Positions 55,256 to 63,374 of a DNA stretch of 63,374 nt are shown in pieces. The notes below the pieces were generated by a model that did no database searches, had not been told where the DNA came from, and saw nothing but the letters and a program-made list of their open reading frames with translations. Location of the stretch: assembly GCA_937905825.1 (NCBI GenBank), contig CALCXM010000032.1:1-63374 (forward strand), in the 5' to 3' direction. The stretch comes from an uncultured bacterium (GTDB lineage Bacteria; Planctomycetota; UBA1135; GCA-002686595). Both the position numbers and the translations under genes were made by a program. Every line of letters begins with the position of its first letter. The stretch's first letter is position 1.

Positions 55256-57001
55256 TTAGTGCGGGGCGATCACTCCCGCGCCAGGAGTGAAGGCCACGGG
55301 CGCCTTGCCTTCCAACAGGTGGTAGGTGCCCGCTTCGAGCCCTTCAAGCTCCTGGACCAACCCACTGGGCCAAAGCACGCGCATGCGACCGACCTTGGCT
55401 TCGCCGGCCAAGCCGATGTGAATGCGCGAGTCACAGTGGGCCAGGTAGCTCGAGGCTCCGCGCACTTCCCGGCGCAGCTTCGCGGTCTCCACGCGTGCGC
55501 CGATTGCGCTGCGGTTGGACTCGATGCCTTCCAGCCAGAGGATCACCGCGCCCGCAGGCTCGGCCTTTGAACGGTTCATCAAGAGCCGCAAGGGGCCGTC
55601 GTTGGTGGTAACCGCCAAGTCCAGCCACCCGTCCCCATCAAAGTCGGCGGTCGCCACGGCGCGGGTCACGTCCTTGCGCCGCAGGTCGGCGCCTGATTCG
55701 TCGGAGATGTGCGTGAAGCGATGATCCTCCCCAAGCAAGTAAAGAGAGTCTTGCTGGGCAAAGGTGATGGTGTTGCTAACCGAGGCGATGTTGTCTTCCA
55801 CGTGACCGTTCGCCACGAACAAGTCCTCATCTCCATCGTTGTCCACGTCGAAGAAGTCGAGGCCAAAGCTCAGCCGCTGGCGGGCCGAAGCTCCAACGCC
55901 CAGAGCGTAAGATTGATCTCGATAGACGCCGAGGGGTCGCTGCAAGTAGATGTTCGTCGTCTCGTCCTGGAAGTTGGAACAGACGATGTCTTGGGTGCCG
56001 TTGCCGTCGACGTCAGAGAAGTCCGCGCCCATGCCCGCCGCCACCGCGCCGGTTTCGTCGTAAGCCACGCCACTCATCGTTGCGCGATCCTTGAAGACAG
56101 CCTTGCCGTTATTCATGTAGAGCTGGTTGCGCGTGCTGTCGTTGGCCACATAGATGTCCACGTCACCATCCCAATCCAAATCACCCAAGGCCAAGGCCAA
56201 GCCCTTGCCAGGATCTGCGCTGACCCCCGAGGCGGCGCTCCCGTCCTGAAAGGTGCCATCCCCTTGGTTGATCCAAAGGGTATCGGGCAACGCGTCGTAG
56301 AGCTTCGGTGAGCAAGTAATCGGTCGGCCGTTCTTCCAACAGGGAGTGGCCTTGTCCTCGTCGAACGCCAAGTACCGCACAACGTAGAGGTCCAGGTCTC
56401 CGTCTCCATCCGCATCGAAGAAGCCAGCGCTCGCACCCCATGTATCGCCGCCGGTCAAACCGGCCTTGACTGTCACGTCCTTGAAACCGGCCCCGCTGTT
56501 TCGCAACAGTCGCTCGCCGCTCCCCAGACTGGTCAACAGCAAGTCGGTCCAACCGTCGTTGTCGTAGTCGCCACAGGCCACGCCCATGCCGCAGTCGGAC
56601 CCGCCAACATTCCACGCCTCGCTCACGTCACTGAACTGGCCGCGGCCGTCGTTCATGAACAACTTGTCCCGAGCAGCCGGGTCGCGCGTGGTCTGCCCCG
56701 CAACTCCTCCTCCAACCAGGTACAGATCCGGTGCCCCGTCCCGATTGAAATCAGCAATCGCGATCCCGGCTCCCATGACCTCTGGAATCCAACGGTTCTC
56801 GGTTCGGTTTGCCGCGTGTGTGAACTCGATACCGCGGGCGCTCGTTTCGTCGCGGAAGCTGATCGGTCCATCGGCTTTTGCCGCAGTGGGCGCCGGGACC
56901 GACGTCGCCGTTTGCTCGACCTGGACACTCTCCCCTCCGCAACTGACGACTCCCAAGGATAGAGACACCCATAGACCAAGGCCCTTGCCAATCCGATTCA
57001 T
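55256..57001 (-). CDS. CRTAC1/UnbV FG-GAP repeat protein
   Basis: A 581-residue exported protein; the N-terminus may be a lipoprotein signal (LGVVSC near residue 21). It has many FG-GAP/VCBS units with calcium-type loops (DFNRDGAPDLYLVGGG, DYDNDGWTDLLLTS, DADGDGDLDLYVVRY, DFDGDGWLDLAVTT) forming a beta-propeller, and a C-terminal ASPIC/UnbV domain (ESNRSAIGARVETAKLRREV, MRVLWPSGLVQELEGLEAG). Unlike the gene at 9642 it has no thioredoxin domain and no in-frame TGA. It overlaps the TPR gene upstream by four bases (ATGA). Binding and adhesion roles are typical of the family but unproven. Confidence 0.9.
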   Translation of the reverse strand: MNRIGKGLGLWVSLSLGVVSCGGESVQVEQTATSVPAPTAAKADGPISFRDETSARGIEFTHAANRTENRWIPEVMGAGIAIADFNRDGAPDLYLVGGGVAGQTTRDPAARDKLFMNDGRGQFSDVSEAWNVGGSDCGMGVACGDYDNDGWTDLLLTSLGSGERLLRNSGAGFKDVTVKAGLTGGDTWGASAGFFDADGDGDLDLYVVRYLAFDEDKATPCWKNGRPITCSPKLYDALPDTLWINQGDGTFQDGSAASGVSADPGKGLALALGDLDWDGDVDIYVANDSTRNQLYMNNGKAVFKDRATMSGVAYDETGAVAAGMGADFSDVDGNGTQDIVCSNFQDETTNIYLQRPLGVYRDQSYALGVGASARQRLSFGLDFFDVDNDGDEDLFVANGHVEDNIASVSNTITFAQQDSLYLLGEDHRFTHISDESGADLRRKDVTRAVATADFDGDGWLDLAVTTNDGPLRLLMNRSKAEPAGAVILWLEGIESNRSAIGARVETAKLRREVRGASSYLAHCDSRIHIGLAGEAKVGRMRVLWPSGLVQELEGLEAGTYHLLEGKAPVAFTPGAGVIAPH

Positions 57002-58002
57002 TCGCCCCGCCTGGCGCTCCGCGCGCGCTGCAAGACATCCGTGAGTTCCGCGTCGCGGTTGGTCAGTCGATAGATCTTCTCTAGGTATCGAAACAGCTCA
57101 TCGGCGAAACCCTCATCGGCATCCGGCAGGAAGTCGAACACCATCCGTTCGCAACCGGCGATGTCGCCTGCACCGAGTGCTTTGTTCAAGGCGAAGACCC
57201 TCGAGGCTCGGCGTTCTTTGTACGCGGTCCCCTGGGAGTACGCATCCTGCAGGCGAGCGACGGTAGCGCTATGCACTTCTGCCTCCTCCAAGCGCCCTAG
57301 GGATGCCAGTACGCGACTGAGGGAGCTCAAGACGGGCACCGAATTGGGATTCGCCTTGAGGGCTCCATTCAGCAAGGCCAGCGCCTGGGCTGTCTCGCCG
57401 CGGTCGAGATGAATCATCGCACGGTAGGCGATGTCCGCAGTGTGGCCTTGGGAGAGGATCTGCTGCCAAACCCGGTCGTAAGCCGTGACCGCTTGATCGT
57501 ATTGACCCAGGAAGTAGTGCGCGCGACCCAAGAGCAGGTTGGCCTCGACAGAGGTCCCATGTGCGGTCGATAACGCTTCAATAGCGTCGCGAGCCCCTGC
57601 GTAGTTCGCCAATTGCAGATAAGCACGAGTGAGCGTGAAGCGTTCTTCCTCAGTCAGCTCTTGCTTGGCCTCGAAGTACGTTGCGATCCCTTCCCAATCC
57701 CCCAGGCCTTGAAGTATGGAGAGGTGGATCTCTTCGATGAACTCCTCACCGGGGTATTGCAGCGCCAGCGCTTTCAGCCGTTGCACGTCGGCAGTCGGAG
57801 GAACCCCCCCGCTGTTCATGCCCTCCCTCAGGCTGCGCACAAAACGCACTGCTTCGTCATTCTTCTCGAAACGAGCAACCCGCGGAACAGCCTCGGTGCC
57901 CGCCGAGTCACATGCGACGCAGAGACCAAGGCAAAGTGCGATGCCGCCTAGCAGCGGTGTGATGGAGCTCTTCAACCCAGGTCCCTTCCCTATGGTTCTC
58001 AT
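56998..58002 (-). CDS. TPR-repeat lipoprotein
   Basis: A 334-residue protein with a lipobox LCVAC at about residue 31. Helical TPR units are visible: TLTRAYLQLANYAGARDAIE, NLLLGRAHYFLGQYDQAVTA and VLSSLSRVLASLGRLEEAEV. TPR arrays mediate protein contacts. It sits between a carboxypeptidase-regulatory-like protein and a CRTAC1/UnbV protein, overlapping each by four bases, so all three are probably made in fixed ratio and may assemble on the cell surface. Confidence 0.85.
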   Translation of the reverse strand: MRTIGKGPGLKSSITPLLGGIALCLGLCVACDSAGTEAVPRVARFEKNDEAVRFVRSLREGMNSGGVPPTADVQRLKALALQYPGEEFIEEIHLSILQGLGDWEGIATYFEAKQELTEEERFTLTRAYLQLANYAGARDAIEALSTAHGTSVEANLLLGRAHYFLGQYDQAVTAYDRVWQQILSQGHTADIAYRAMIHLDRGETAQALALLNGALKANPNSVPVLSSLSRVLASLGRLEEAEVHSATVARLQDAYSQGTAYKERRASRVFALNKALGAGDIAGCERMVFDFLPDADEGFADELFRYLEKIYRLTNRDAELTDVLQRARSARRGE

Positions 58003-60284
58003 TCAGCGGCGACGAGGTCTTGGTACGTCCAAGTATCGATCCGGATGGTAACCCGATGCGTGCTGTCGGGTTGATCAACGATCGACAGATCATAGTCTCC
58101 CGGAAGCAGCTTCATGAAGGCAAACGCACCTTCGCGGGCGGTCTTGCCCATGGTCTCCGGGGAAGCGCCATTTGTCACGGGGCTCAAGCGCACCTGCCTT
58201 CCGAGCAGAGCTGCTCCCGAGCTGTTTGTCAGTTTGCCCGAGAGTTGTCCCGTCGGCGGGTCCGGTTCCGGGGGCGCGGGAATAGTCCAGTCTGTTAGGT
58301 GGATGTCCCGCGAATCGTCCACACCTCCGGTAATTTGGACCGGCTCTCCACCACTTGAAGGCCAAAACCCGAGCGCGTTGGCCTCTGCTTGGCCGGGCGG
58401 CTTGCCGGAGAGTGTGTAGTCCCCCGGCACGATGTTCTTGATCTCCCAACGGCCATCATGGCCGCTCTTGCAGCGTCGCACGGGAGCTCCCGAAGCGTTG
58501 CCTACCGGATTCAGGAAGATCGAACCGCCGGGGATCCGTGCGGACTCCGAGTCGAGCAAGGCCCCGTGCAGCCCGCCGCCCGGAAGCATGGTGATGACAC
58601 CCGCATCCAGGGTCTGTTCTTCCACAACGCTCAAGCCTCGAAGCACCTGTTGGTGCAGGTCGCCAGAACGAACGATGAGTTGATAGTCGCCGGCCCGCAG
58701 GTTCTGCAGAGTGAAGGTCCCATCACGCCCACTGCGCGCGTCGAGCACCGTCCCCGCGTGGCCCTCTTCTGCGCCCAGCATTTGGGAGAAGGCATCGTCC
58801 GTCCAGGCGTTGTCACGGCTCGTGACTCGCCCGCCAACGACCGGCCCGCCGCTTCCGTCGAGCAACACACCGCGGATCGTGCCGCCGCGGTTCATGGCCA
58901 CGACCACGTCAGCCACGTCGCTCGCGAACTCGATCGTGAAGGGCTCGGAGACGCTGACCGCATACCCCTCAGCGGAGGCCTGCATGCGCCACAGGCCCGG
59001 CTTCTCATCCAGTGGAATTGTGAAGCGTCCGCCACCAGGTGATTGGACCTCAATCGGCATACCGCGCGGGATAGCCTGGGTTCCGGCAACTCCCTGCTGC
59101 AAGAGCTGAAGATGGAACGAGGCCAGCCCTTTTCCATCCTTCGCGTCGACCACAACCCCGTGGATCAAGCGTTGATCATCAAGGACGATGCTCAAGCCTT
59201 CTTGGGGAACCTTCACCTCAGCCCGCACCACCGGTCGATAGCCAGGGCCCTTCGCGACGACGTGGTAGGTCCCGCGCGCAAGGTTTGGAAAGCTAAACGA
59301 ACCATCGGGCCCGCTCGTGATTCGATTGTTGTTCACATCGCGATAGGACTTGCGATCCACCGCTAGCACATCGATACCTGCGATTCCATTGCCTGCCGCG
59401 TCCGTCACACGTCCAGTGCAGAGGGCTGCACCCAGCAGCTTTAGGTTTGCGATGTGTGCTTGGCCAGTTGCATCCGAAAAGATCAAGCTCTGGATCCGGG
59501 TGATCTGCCCCATGTTTGGCGCTACTGCGGTCAAGCAGCGAGTCCCATCCGGGACTCCCAGGATCTCGTACTTGCCCTCGCTATCCGTGACCGTGCTCAG
59601 GCGGTCATGGCTCGCCTGCGGATCCGCGGCCCGCCACATACCGTCCAGATGAAGCTCAGCCCCCACCACCGGCAGGTCGAGTTCGTTCGTCACCAAACCG
59701 CGAATTCGCTTGCCGTACAGCAGCAGAATCGGAGGCTCCGTGGACACGCCAAAGTCAGCGACGGTGACGCCCTCCACAAACCTCATGGAGATTTCACGGT
59801 GGTGGACTCGTAGGGCGTGCTGATCTCCGGGCTCCACCCCAACAAAGCGAAAGGCCCCGCTCTGGTCTGTGATTTGCTTGGGAGCGTCATCGATCTCTAG
59901 CTGCGCACCGAACACCCGATGGATCCCTTGCAAGCCCCCGGCGATAAAGGTGACTTCACAAGCGGGGATTCCGTTTCCTTCAGCGTCGACGACCAGCCCA
60001 ACCAGCGCATTGGAATCTAGCTCCGCCAGCTCAGCCTCGGTCAGACCATTGTCTGCGGGCGCCACGACCGTCGGAGCACTCTCCACCTCCTCTCGCTCCC
60101 CCGCCTGGGGGGCCGTCACTAGGGGCCCGCCCGGGAGCTCCGATCCTTTGGTGGCGAGCGGGCCGTCGATTGGCTTTGGACCTTCCAAGCCCGAGTTTTG
60201 GGCAGGTGAATTCCAAAGAACGAAACCCAAGCCGGCGCCCACAGCGGCGACCAAGAGGAGTAGGAGAACGGTGGATGAACGCAT
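57999..60284 (-). CDS. membrane-anchored carboxypeptidase-regulatory-like repeat protein
   Basis: A 761-residue protein with one N-terminal hydrophobic segment (VLLLLLVAAVGAGLGFVLW) and then a Pro/Glu-rich linker. The remainder contains at least six carboxypeptidase-regulatory-like/Cna-B-like units of the type LVVDAEGNGIPACEVTF ... DQSGAFRFVGVEPGDQHALR. It ends near TWTYQDLVAAE. The unit structure resembles the extracellular part of the sigma fusion at 1-2855, without the sigma portion. Its stop overlaps the TPR gene's start by four bases. It is the first gene of the three-gene operon. Confidence 0.85.
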   Translation of the reverse strand: MRSSTVLLLLLVAAVGAGLGFVLWNSPAQNSGLEGPKPIDGPLATKGSELPGGPLVTAPQAGEREEVESAPTVVAPADNGLTEAELAELDSNALVGLVVDAEGNGIPACEVTFIAGGLQGIHRVFGAQLEIDDAPKQITDQSGAFRFVGVEPGDQHALRVHHREISMRFVEGVTVADFGVSTEPPILLLYGKRIRGLVTNELDLPVVGAELHLDGMWRAADPQASHDRLSTVTDSEGKYEILGVPDGTRCLTAVAPNMGQITRIQSLIFSDATGQAHIANLKLLGAALCTGRVTDAAGNGIAGIDVLAVDRKSYRDVNNNRITSGPDGSFSFPNLARGTYHVVAKGPGYRPVVRAEVKVPQEGLSIVLDDQRLIHGVVVDAKDGKGLASFHLQLLQQGVAGTQAIPRGMPIEVQSPGGGRFTIPLDEKPGLWRMQASAEGYAVSVSEPFTIEFASDVADVVVAMNRGGTIRGVLLDGSGGPVVGGRVTSRDNAWTDDAFSQMLGAEEGHAGTVLDARSGRDGTFTLQNLRAGDYQLIVRSGDLHQQVLRGLSVVEEQTLDAGVITMLPGGGLHGALLDSESARIPGGSIFLNPVGNASGAPVRRCKSGHDGRWEIKNIVPGDYTLSGKPPGQAEANALGFWPSSGGEPVQITGGVDDSRDIHLTDWTIPAPPEPDPPTGQLSGKLTNSSGAALLGRQVRLSPVTNGASPETMGKTAREGAFAFMKLLPGDYDLSIVDQPDSTHRVTIRIDTWTYQDLVAAE

Positions 60285-60467
60285 AAGAACTGGTGTCCGG
60301 GCCGGGACGATTGTGGTTTGGGGTGGCCCCCGGTAGGTCGCCCGGGGTCTACGGGCTGTGGAATTCTACCCCTCCCAGGTCAACTGGACGCTCCCGACGG
60401 GATCAAACACGGAAGCTGCGGAGCTAGGAGTCAGGTTCGAGCCCGTCATACGGGTCCTCTCGAACGA

Positions 60468-60514
60468 ACTCAGGCCGCCAGGTAGAATTACATGGCGGCC
60501 TGAGTAGATTTTTT
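60468..60514 (+). terminator. strong hairpin with T6 tract, no plus-strand gene upstream
   Basis: A 13-bp perfect stem (60468-60480 with 60493-60505) and a 12-base loop are followed on the plus strand by AGATTTTTT. Both neighbouring genes are on the minus strand, so the orientation with the T tract has no annotated transcript. It may still stop minus-strand transcription between the P-domain gene and the three-gene operon. The rest of 60285-60564 holds no gene that I can support. Confidence 0.7.
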
Positions 60515-60564
60515 GGCCTCGCCTAAAGCGCGGGTCGATCCCGGGGGCCCAGGCCCAGCAGCCC

Positions 60565-61686
60565 TTAGGGCATCCAGGTCATGGTCCAGCCGTTGCTGAA
60601 GTTGTAGCCCGATCCGGAGCACGTGTTGCTCGGGTCGCGGTACCAGTACTGGTACCTCGTGGGCACGCCAGCTCCGAAGCTCGCCGCCCCGAAGCCTTGT
60701 CCGTTGAAGTTGGTGAACACCGTAGTCCCGTCCGCCGCGGTGACTTGCACGTGGGAGCGAATGGACTGGCCAACCGCGCAGATGAGTCCGTCCCCCACCG
60801 GGTTTCCGGCGCCGCCATTGACCGTGTTCAGCGCCCGCAAGAGCAGACCGGCTTTCGCGCCGGGGACACCCGCGATTTGAAATTGAACGGAGTCGGCACT
60901 CAGGACTGCCTGCCCCGTTGCCACCAGGCTCGTGCCGCCGAGCCCGCTAGTGTTCGCGCAACCTTCGCCGGAGTTGCCATTCGCTCCACAAGGACAAGCA
61001 CCGCCCGTTCCGTCTCCATAGCAGAAGCCGTTCCCGGGCTCCAAGGTGACCCCGGGCTCTAGGGCGTTCATGGTCCAACCTTCGAAGCTACCGGAGTCAC
61101 CGACGCCCCAGTCATAGACCTTCAAGGTCCAGTCCCCAGCCAGCGCGCCCATGTTGTCGAGGGTGGTGTTCACGATGCCGTGATCCCCCGAGTTCCACAG
61201 GTAGCCGCCGCTATCGAAGGTCTGGTTGTAACTCCCACTGGGAATCGACGCCCCGTTGGCGAGCGTAGGGAGGAACGAGCCCCCGACCACCACGAAGGTG
61301 TAGTCGCCGCCGGTGAAGTTTCCGGGGGTCCCGAAGCTGTTGCCGGCGGGGTTGTTGTAGCCAGGACGCAGGAAGAGGTTGTGCTGGACCAAGTTGGGGT
61401 CGGTCACCGTCACCTGCAAGTCGCCAGCCCAAGTGTGCAGCAGATTGTGAATCACGACCGACGTGATGCTTCCAACCTCTTGGTTCACCGTCATCGTCGA
61501 GACCGCCGGGGCCGAAGGCATGGCACCCTGGCCACCAGGAGCTCCGGTGGGGAAGGTTCCGCCACCAAGGCCCGTCGCCGGCACCAGGGAAGTGGTCGTA
61601 GGAGAGGAAACTGAGAATTGAGCCTGGGCTGAAGCGGTGAGCAGCAGGCCTGCGGAAAGAATCGAAAGGAGCTGGAAGGTCCTCAT
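60565..61686 (-). CDS. secreted P-domain protein with Cys-containing C-terminal module
   Basis: A 373-residue protein. A signal peptide (LLSILSAGLLLTASAQA) is followed by a proprotein-convertase P-like beta domain: HTWAGDLQVTVTDPNLVQHN, GDYTFVVVGG and LAGDWTLKVYDWGVGDSG. The C-terminal about 160 residues form another module: a cysteine cluster (FCYGDGTGGACPCGANGNSG, then GCANTSG), then GNPVGDGLICAVGQSIRS, and the ending YQYWYRDPSNTCSGSGYNFS. The same module ends the neighbouring 62056 protein. I start at ATG 61686; the frame is open to 61704. There is no protease domain. Confidence 0.85.
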   Translation of the reverse strand: MRTFQLLSILSAGLLLTASAQAQFSVSSPTTTSLVPATGLGGGTFPTGAPGGQGAMPSAPAVSTMTVNQEVGSITSVVIHNLLHTWAGDLQVTVTDPNLVQHNLFLRPGYNNPAGNSFGTPGNFTGGDYTFVVVGGSFLPTLANGASIPSGSYNQTFDSGGYLWNSGDHGIVNTTLDNMGALAGDWTLKVYDWGVGDSGSFEGWTMNALEPGVTLEPGNGFCYGDGTGGACPCGANGNSGEGCANTSGLGGTSLVATGQAVLSADSVQFQIAGVPGAKAGLLLRALNTVNGGAGNPVGDGLICAVGQSIRSHVQVTAADGTTVFTNFNGQGFGAASFGAGVPTRYQYWYRDPSNTCSGSGYNFSNGWTMTWMP

Positions 61687-61704
61687 AGCGCTGATGTTGG
61701 TCAA

Positions 61705-62055
61705 GATGGTGTTTGAGAGGGGACGGGGTCCCTCGCGGCGATTTCAGGGATCGGGTGGGGAGCACTGATGCTCCCGACTGGGCAGCGGATCCCCGATCAA
61801 GGAAGTATCCCCTCAAATCTGGGGGCGGTCAAACCGGGTGGCGCGGGAATGCGTTCCTTCTTCCATAGGTGGCCCCTAGGAGCCCTTGGACCCCGGAAGA
61901 AGTCGTTCTTTTGGGCCCAGCAGCGCGCCCCTGGACCTGGACCCTTTGCTCAGGGCCTTCCGGGCACGGGGCAAGAAAGTGGGCGGTAGCACTCGAAAGC
62001 ACCACCGCCCATGAGATTTCGAAGCCCGCGCTAGGCGCGGGCTCGACCTAGGGAA
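61705..62055. other. intergenic region with two hairpins
   Basis: Just after the stop of the 62056 gene lie an 8-bp perfect hairpin (AGCCCGCG 62023-62030 with CGCGGGCT 62036-62043) and a second stem TGGGCGGT/ACCGCCCA (about 61980-62011). On the minus strand the latter is followed by CTTTCTTG. These probably end the upstream P-domain transcript. The remaining sequence up to 61705 holds no gene that I can support. Confidence 0.5.
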
Positions 62056-63105
62056 CTAGTTCCAGACCACGTTCCAAGCGTTCGAGAAGTTGAATCCGAC
62101 ACCGCAGGGGCTGCCGACCGGGTCGCGGTACCAGAACTGGTAGTTCACGCTGGTGCCTGAACCGCCGCTGTTCACGCCGAGGCCGCTAATGGAAGCATCA
62201 CCCGCGGCGCCAAGGATTTGGACGCTGTAGCGCATGGTCGCGTTCGTGCAGAATGCGCCGTCGCCGAGAGGGTTGTTCAGCGTGACATTCCCCTGGAAGA
62301 AGATTCCGGGCTTGCCTGCTGGGCCGCCTGCAACGGCGAGCACGAAGGTGTCCCCACCCGTGTTTGCGCTGCCCGAGCCAGTCAGAGACATACCGACGCC
62401 AGTGCTGTTCTGGCACCCTTCAGAGGGGGTGACGTTGCCACAGGCGCAGGAGGCCGCTGAGCCAGCACAGTAGGCCGCGCCAGAGCTGCCGCCGGCGCCG
62501 TTGCCGTAGAGCGTCCAGCCCGAGAAAGAACCGGAGTCGCCACCAGCCCAATCGTAGATGTTGAGGGTCCAGTTGCCAGCGGGGCCAGTGATAGAAGCCA
62601 TCGGCGTATTGTTAATGCCGTTTGTGCCGCTGACCCAAGTGGCGCCGCCAGACGCGAAGGACTGGTTGTAGGTGCCCGCAGCAGGACCGACGGTGCCGCT
62701 TGTGGTGGGCAAGCTAGCGCCCGAGCCGTCGCCGACGATGGTGTAGGTACCGCCGTCGAAGTCGCCGGAGTTGCCGAAGTTGCCTGTCGCAAGGTAGCCA
62801 GGACGCAGCCAGATCAGGTGCTCGACACCCGTGGGGTCCTCGAGGGTTGCCTGAGTGTCGCCAATCCATGAGTGAGCGAGGCCGTCAATCTGGATCGAGT
62901 CGATGCTGGTGACTGCCACACCAACGGCGACAGCCGAGGTTGCCTCGAAGGCGGGCATAATCGTGTCGTAGGTCGCGCCGCCTTCACCGCCAGTTCCGCT
63001 GGCAGGAATGGCGGAGCTGCCGCCGGAGACGGAGAACTGCGCGTTAGCGGTGGCCGAAAGGGCAACGCTGAGGCCAGCGAGGGTGATTAGCTTGGGAATG
63101 CTCAT
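62056..63105 (-). CDS. secreted P-domain protein, paralogue of 60565-61686
   Basis: A 349-residue protein with a signal peptide (SIPKLITLAGLSVALSATAN). The P-domain part has HSWIGDTQATLEDPTGVEHL, GTYTIVGDGSG and AGNWTLNIYDWAGGDSGSFS. The C-terminal module repeats the pattern of its neighbour: YCAGSAASCACGNVTPSEGC, NPLGDGAFCTNATMRYSV, and the ending YQFWYRDPVGSPCGVGFNFS. ATG 63105 opens the signal peptide; the open frame to 63198 is leader. The two genes probably arose by tandem duplication and have diverged strongly. Function unknown. Confidence 0.85.
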   Translation of the reverse strand: MSIPKLITLAGLSVALSATANAQFSVSGGSSAIPASGTGGEGGATYDTIMPAFEATSAVAVGVAVTSIDSIQIDGLAHSWIGDTQATLEDPTGVEHLIWLRPGYLATGNFGNSGDFDGGTYTIVGDGSGASLPTTSGTVGPAAGTYNQSFASGGATWVSGTNGINNTPMASITGPAGNWTLNIYDWAGGDSGSFSGWTLYGNGAGGSSGAAYCAGSAASCACGNVTPSEGCQNSTGVGMSLTGSGSANTGGDTFVLAVAGGPAGKPGIFFQGNVTLNNPLGDGAFCTNATMRYSVQILGAAGDASISGLGVNSGGSGTSVNYQFWYRDPVGSPCGVGFNFSNAWNVVWN

Positions 63106-63320
63106 GGTGTCTACTTGTGACCGAAATGAAGTGGAGGGATCTAAACCAGAGAAGCGTCCGCAGCCAAAGCGGCGCCCGATGACGTGGGAGGCGAACACAA
63201 CGGACGGCCCCCGGACTATCTCGTTGTTTGCAGTATCCCTCAGGATTTGAAGGTCCGCTGGGATTACTGGGAAGTTGTCTTCTGGCTACCCCCCAGCTGG
63301 CCCTAGCAGGGCCTCAAGGC

Positions 63321-63366
63321 CATTGTCCGCCCCAAGATGAAACCATTGTCCACCCCAAGATGAAAC
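63321..63366. repeat. 23-bp tandem direct repeat at the window edge
   Basis: Two adjacent copies of a 23-base unit (63321-63343 and 63344-63366) differ at one position: CATTGTCC(G/A)CCCCAAGATG followed by AAAC. Repeated ends of this kind occur in some insertion sequences, such as IS21-type elements, whose genes would lie beyond the window. No transposase is visible here. Confidence 0.6.
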
Positions 63367-63374
63367 AGAGGTGG

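Noticed and set aside
60395..60480. tRNA-like text (CAGGTTCGAGCCC and GGCCGCCA).
   Set aside because: The T stem does not pair, no acceptor or anticodon stem can be built, and the GCCGCCA belongs to the terminator stem.
1..63374. CRISPR arrays, rRNA genes and integrases.
   Set aside because: No spaced repeat array, rRNA-like sequence or integrase/transposase motif was seen on either strand.

Overview
The window is a GC-rich bacterial chromosome segment, most likely from a deep-branching member of the Planctomycetota. This placement is inferred from gene content: DUF1501/DUF1800 neighbours, several CRTAC1/UnbV FG-GAP proteins, carboxypeptidase-regulatory-like surface proteins, an ECF sigma factor with a long C-terminal extension, and paired P-domain proteins sharing an unusual Cys-containing C-terminal module. 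No rRNA, tRNA, CRISPR array or complete mobile element was recognised.

Layout. 1-5.0 kb: an ECF sigma factor fused in frame to a membrane segment and a long extracytoplasmic region (minus strand, running off the left edge), then an orphan chemoreceptor. 5.6-15.5 kb: a DinG/XPD-type helicase overlapping prmA; a large minus-strand CRTAC1/UnbV-thioredoxin gene interrupted by one in-frame TGA with a SECIS-like hairpin (candidate selenoprotein); a glycosyltransferase-methyltransferase pair; and a decayed TonB-receptor fragment. 15.7-26.6 kb: an 11-gene respiratory complex I operon, nuoABCDHIJKLMN, without nuoEFG. 27.4-32.5 kb: a radical-SAM-like protein lacking the cluster cysteines, an ABC transporter and two divergent lipoproteins. 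32.5-48.7 kb: housekeeping genes (RluA-type pseudouridine synthase, rpsU, recD2, rarA, SpoU methyltransferase, rsgA, folC, Nudix) mixed with a secreted hydrolase, a PQQ-type beta-propeller, small membrane proteins and an intact TonB receptor. 48.9-60.3 kb: a DUF1800-DUF1501 pair, a DUF4920 lipoprotein, a UbiD-family decarboxylase, a DUF547 protein, and a translationally coupled three-gene operon encoding a large surface protein, a TPR lipoprotein and a second CRTAC1/UnbV protein. 60.5-63.1 kb: two paralogous P-domain proteins. At the right edge is a 23-bp tandem repeat that may be the end of an insertion element.

How they fit together. Much of the accessory content looks like cell-envelope or extracellular machinery: beta-propeller proteins, carboxypeptidase-regulatory-like proteins, P-domain proteins, lipoproteins and DUF1501/1800. 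The sigma-membrane-surface fusion could link an outside signal to transcription. The most unusual items are the candidate selenoprotein, the sigma-factor fusion, the cysteine-less radical-SAM-like protein, complex I without its NADH module, and the shared C-terminal module of the P-domain pair. Assignments rest on reading motifs by eye; no database search was run.
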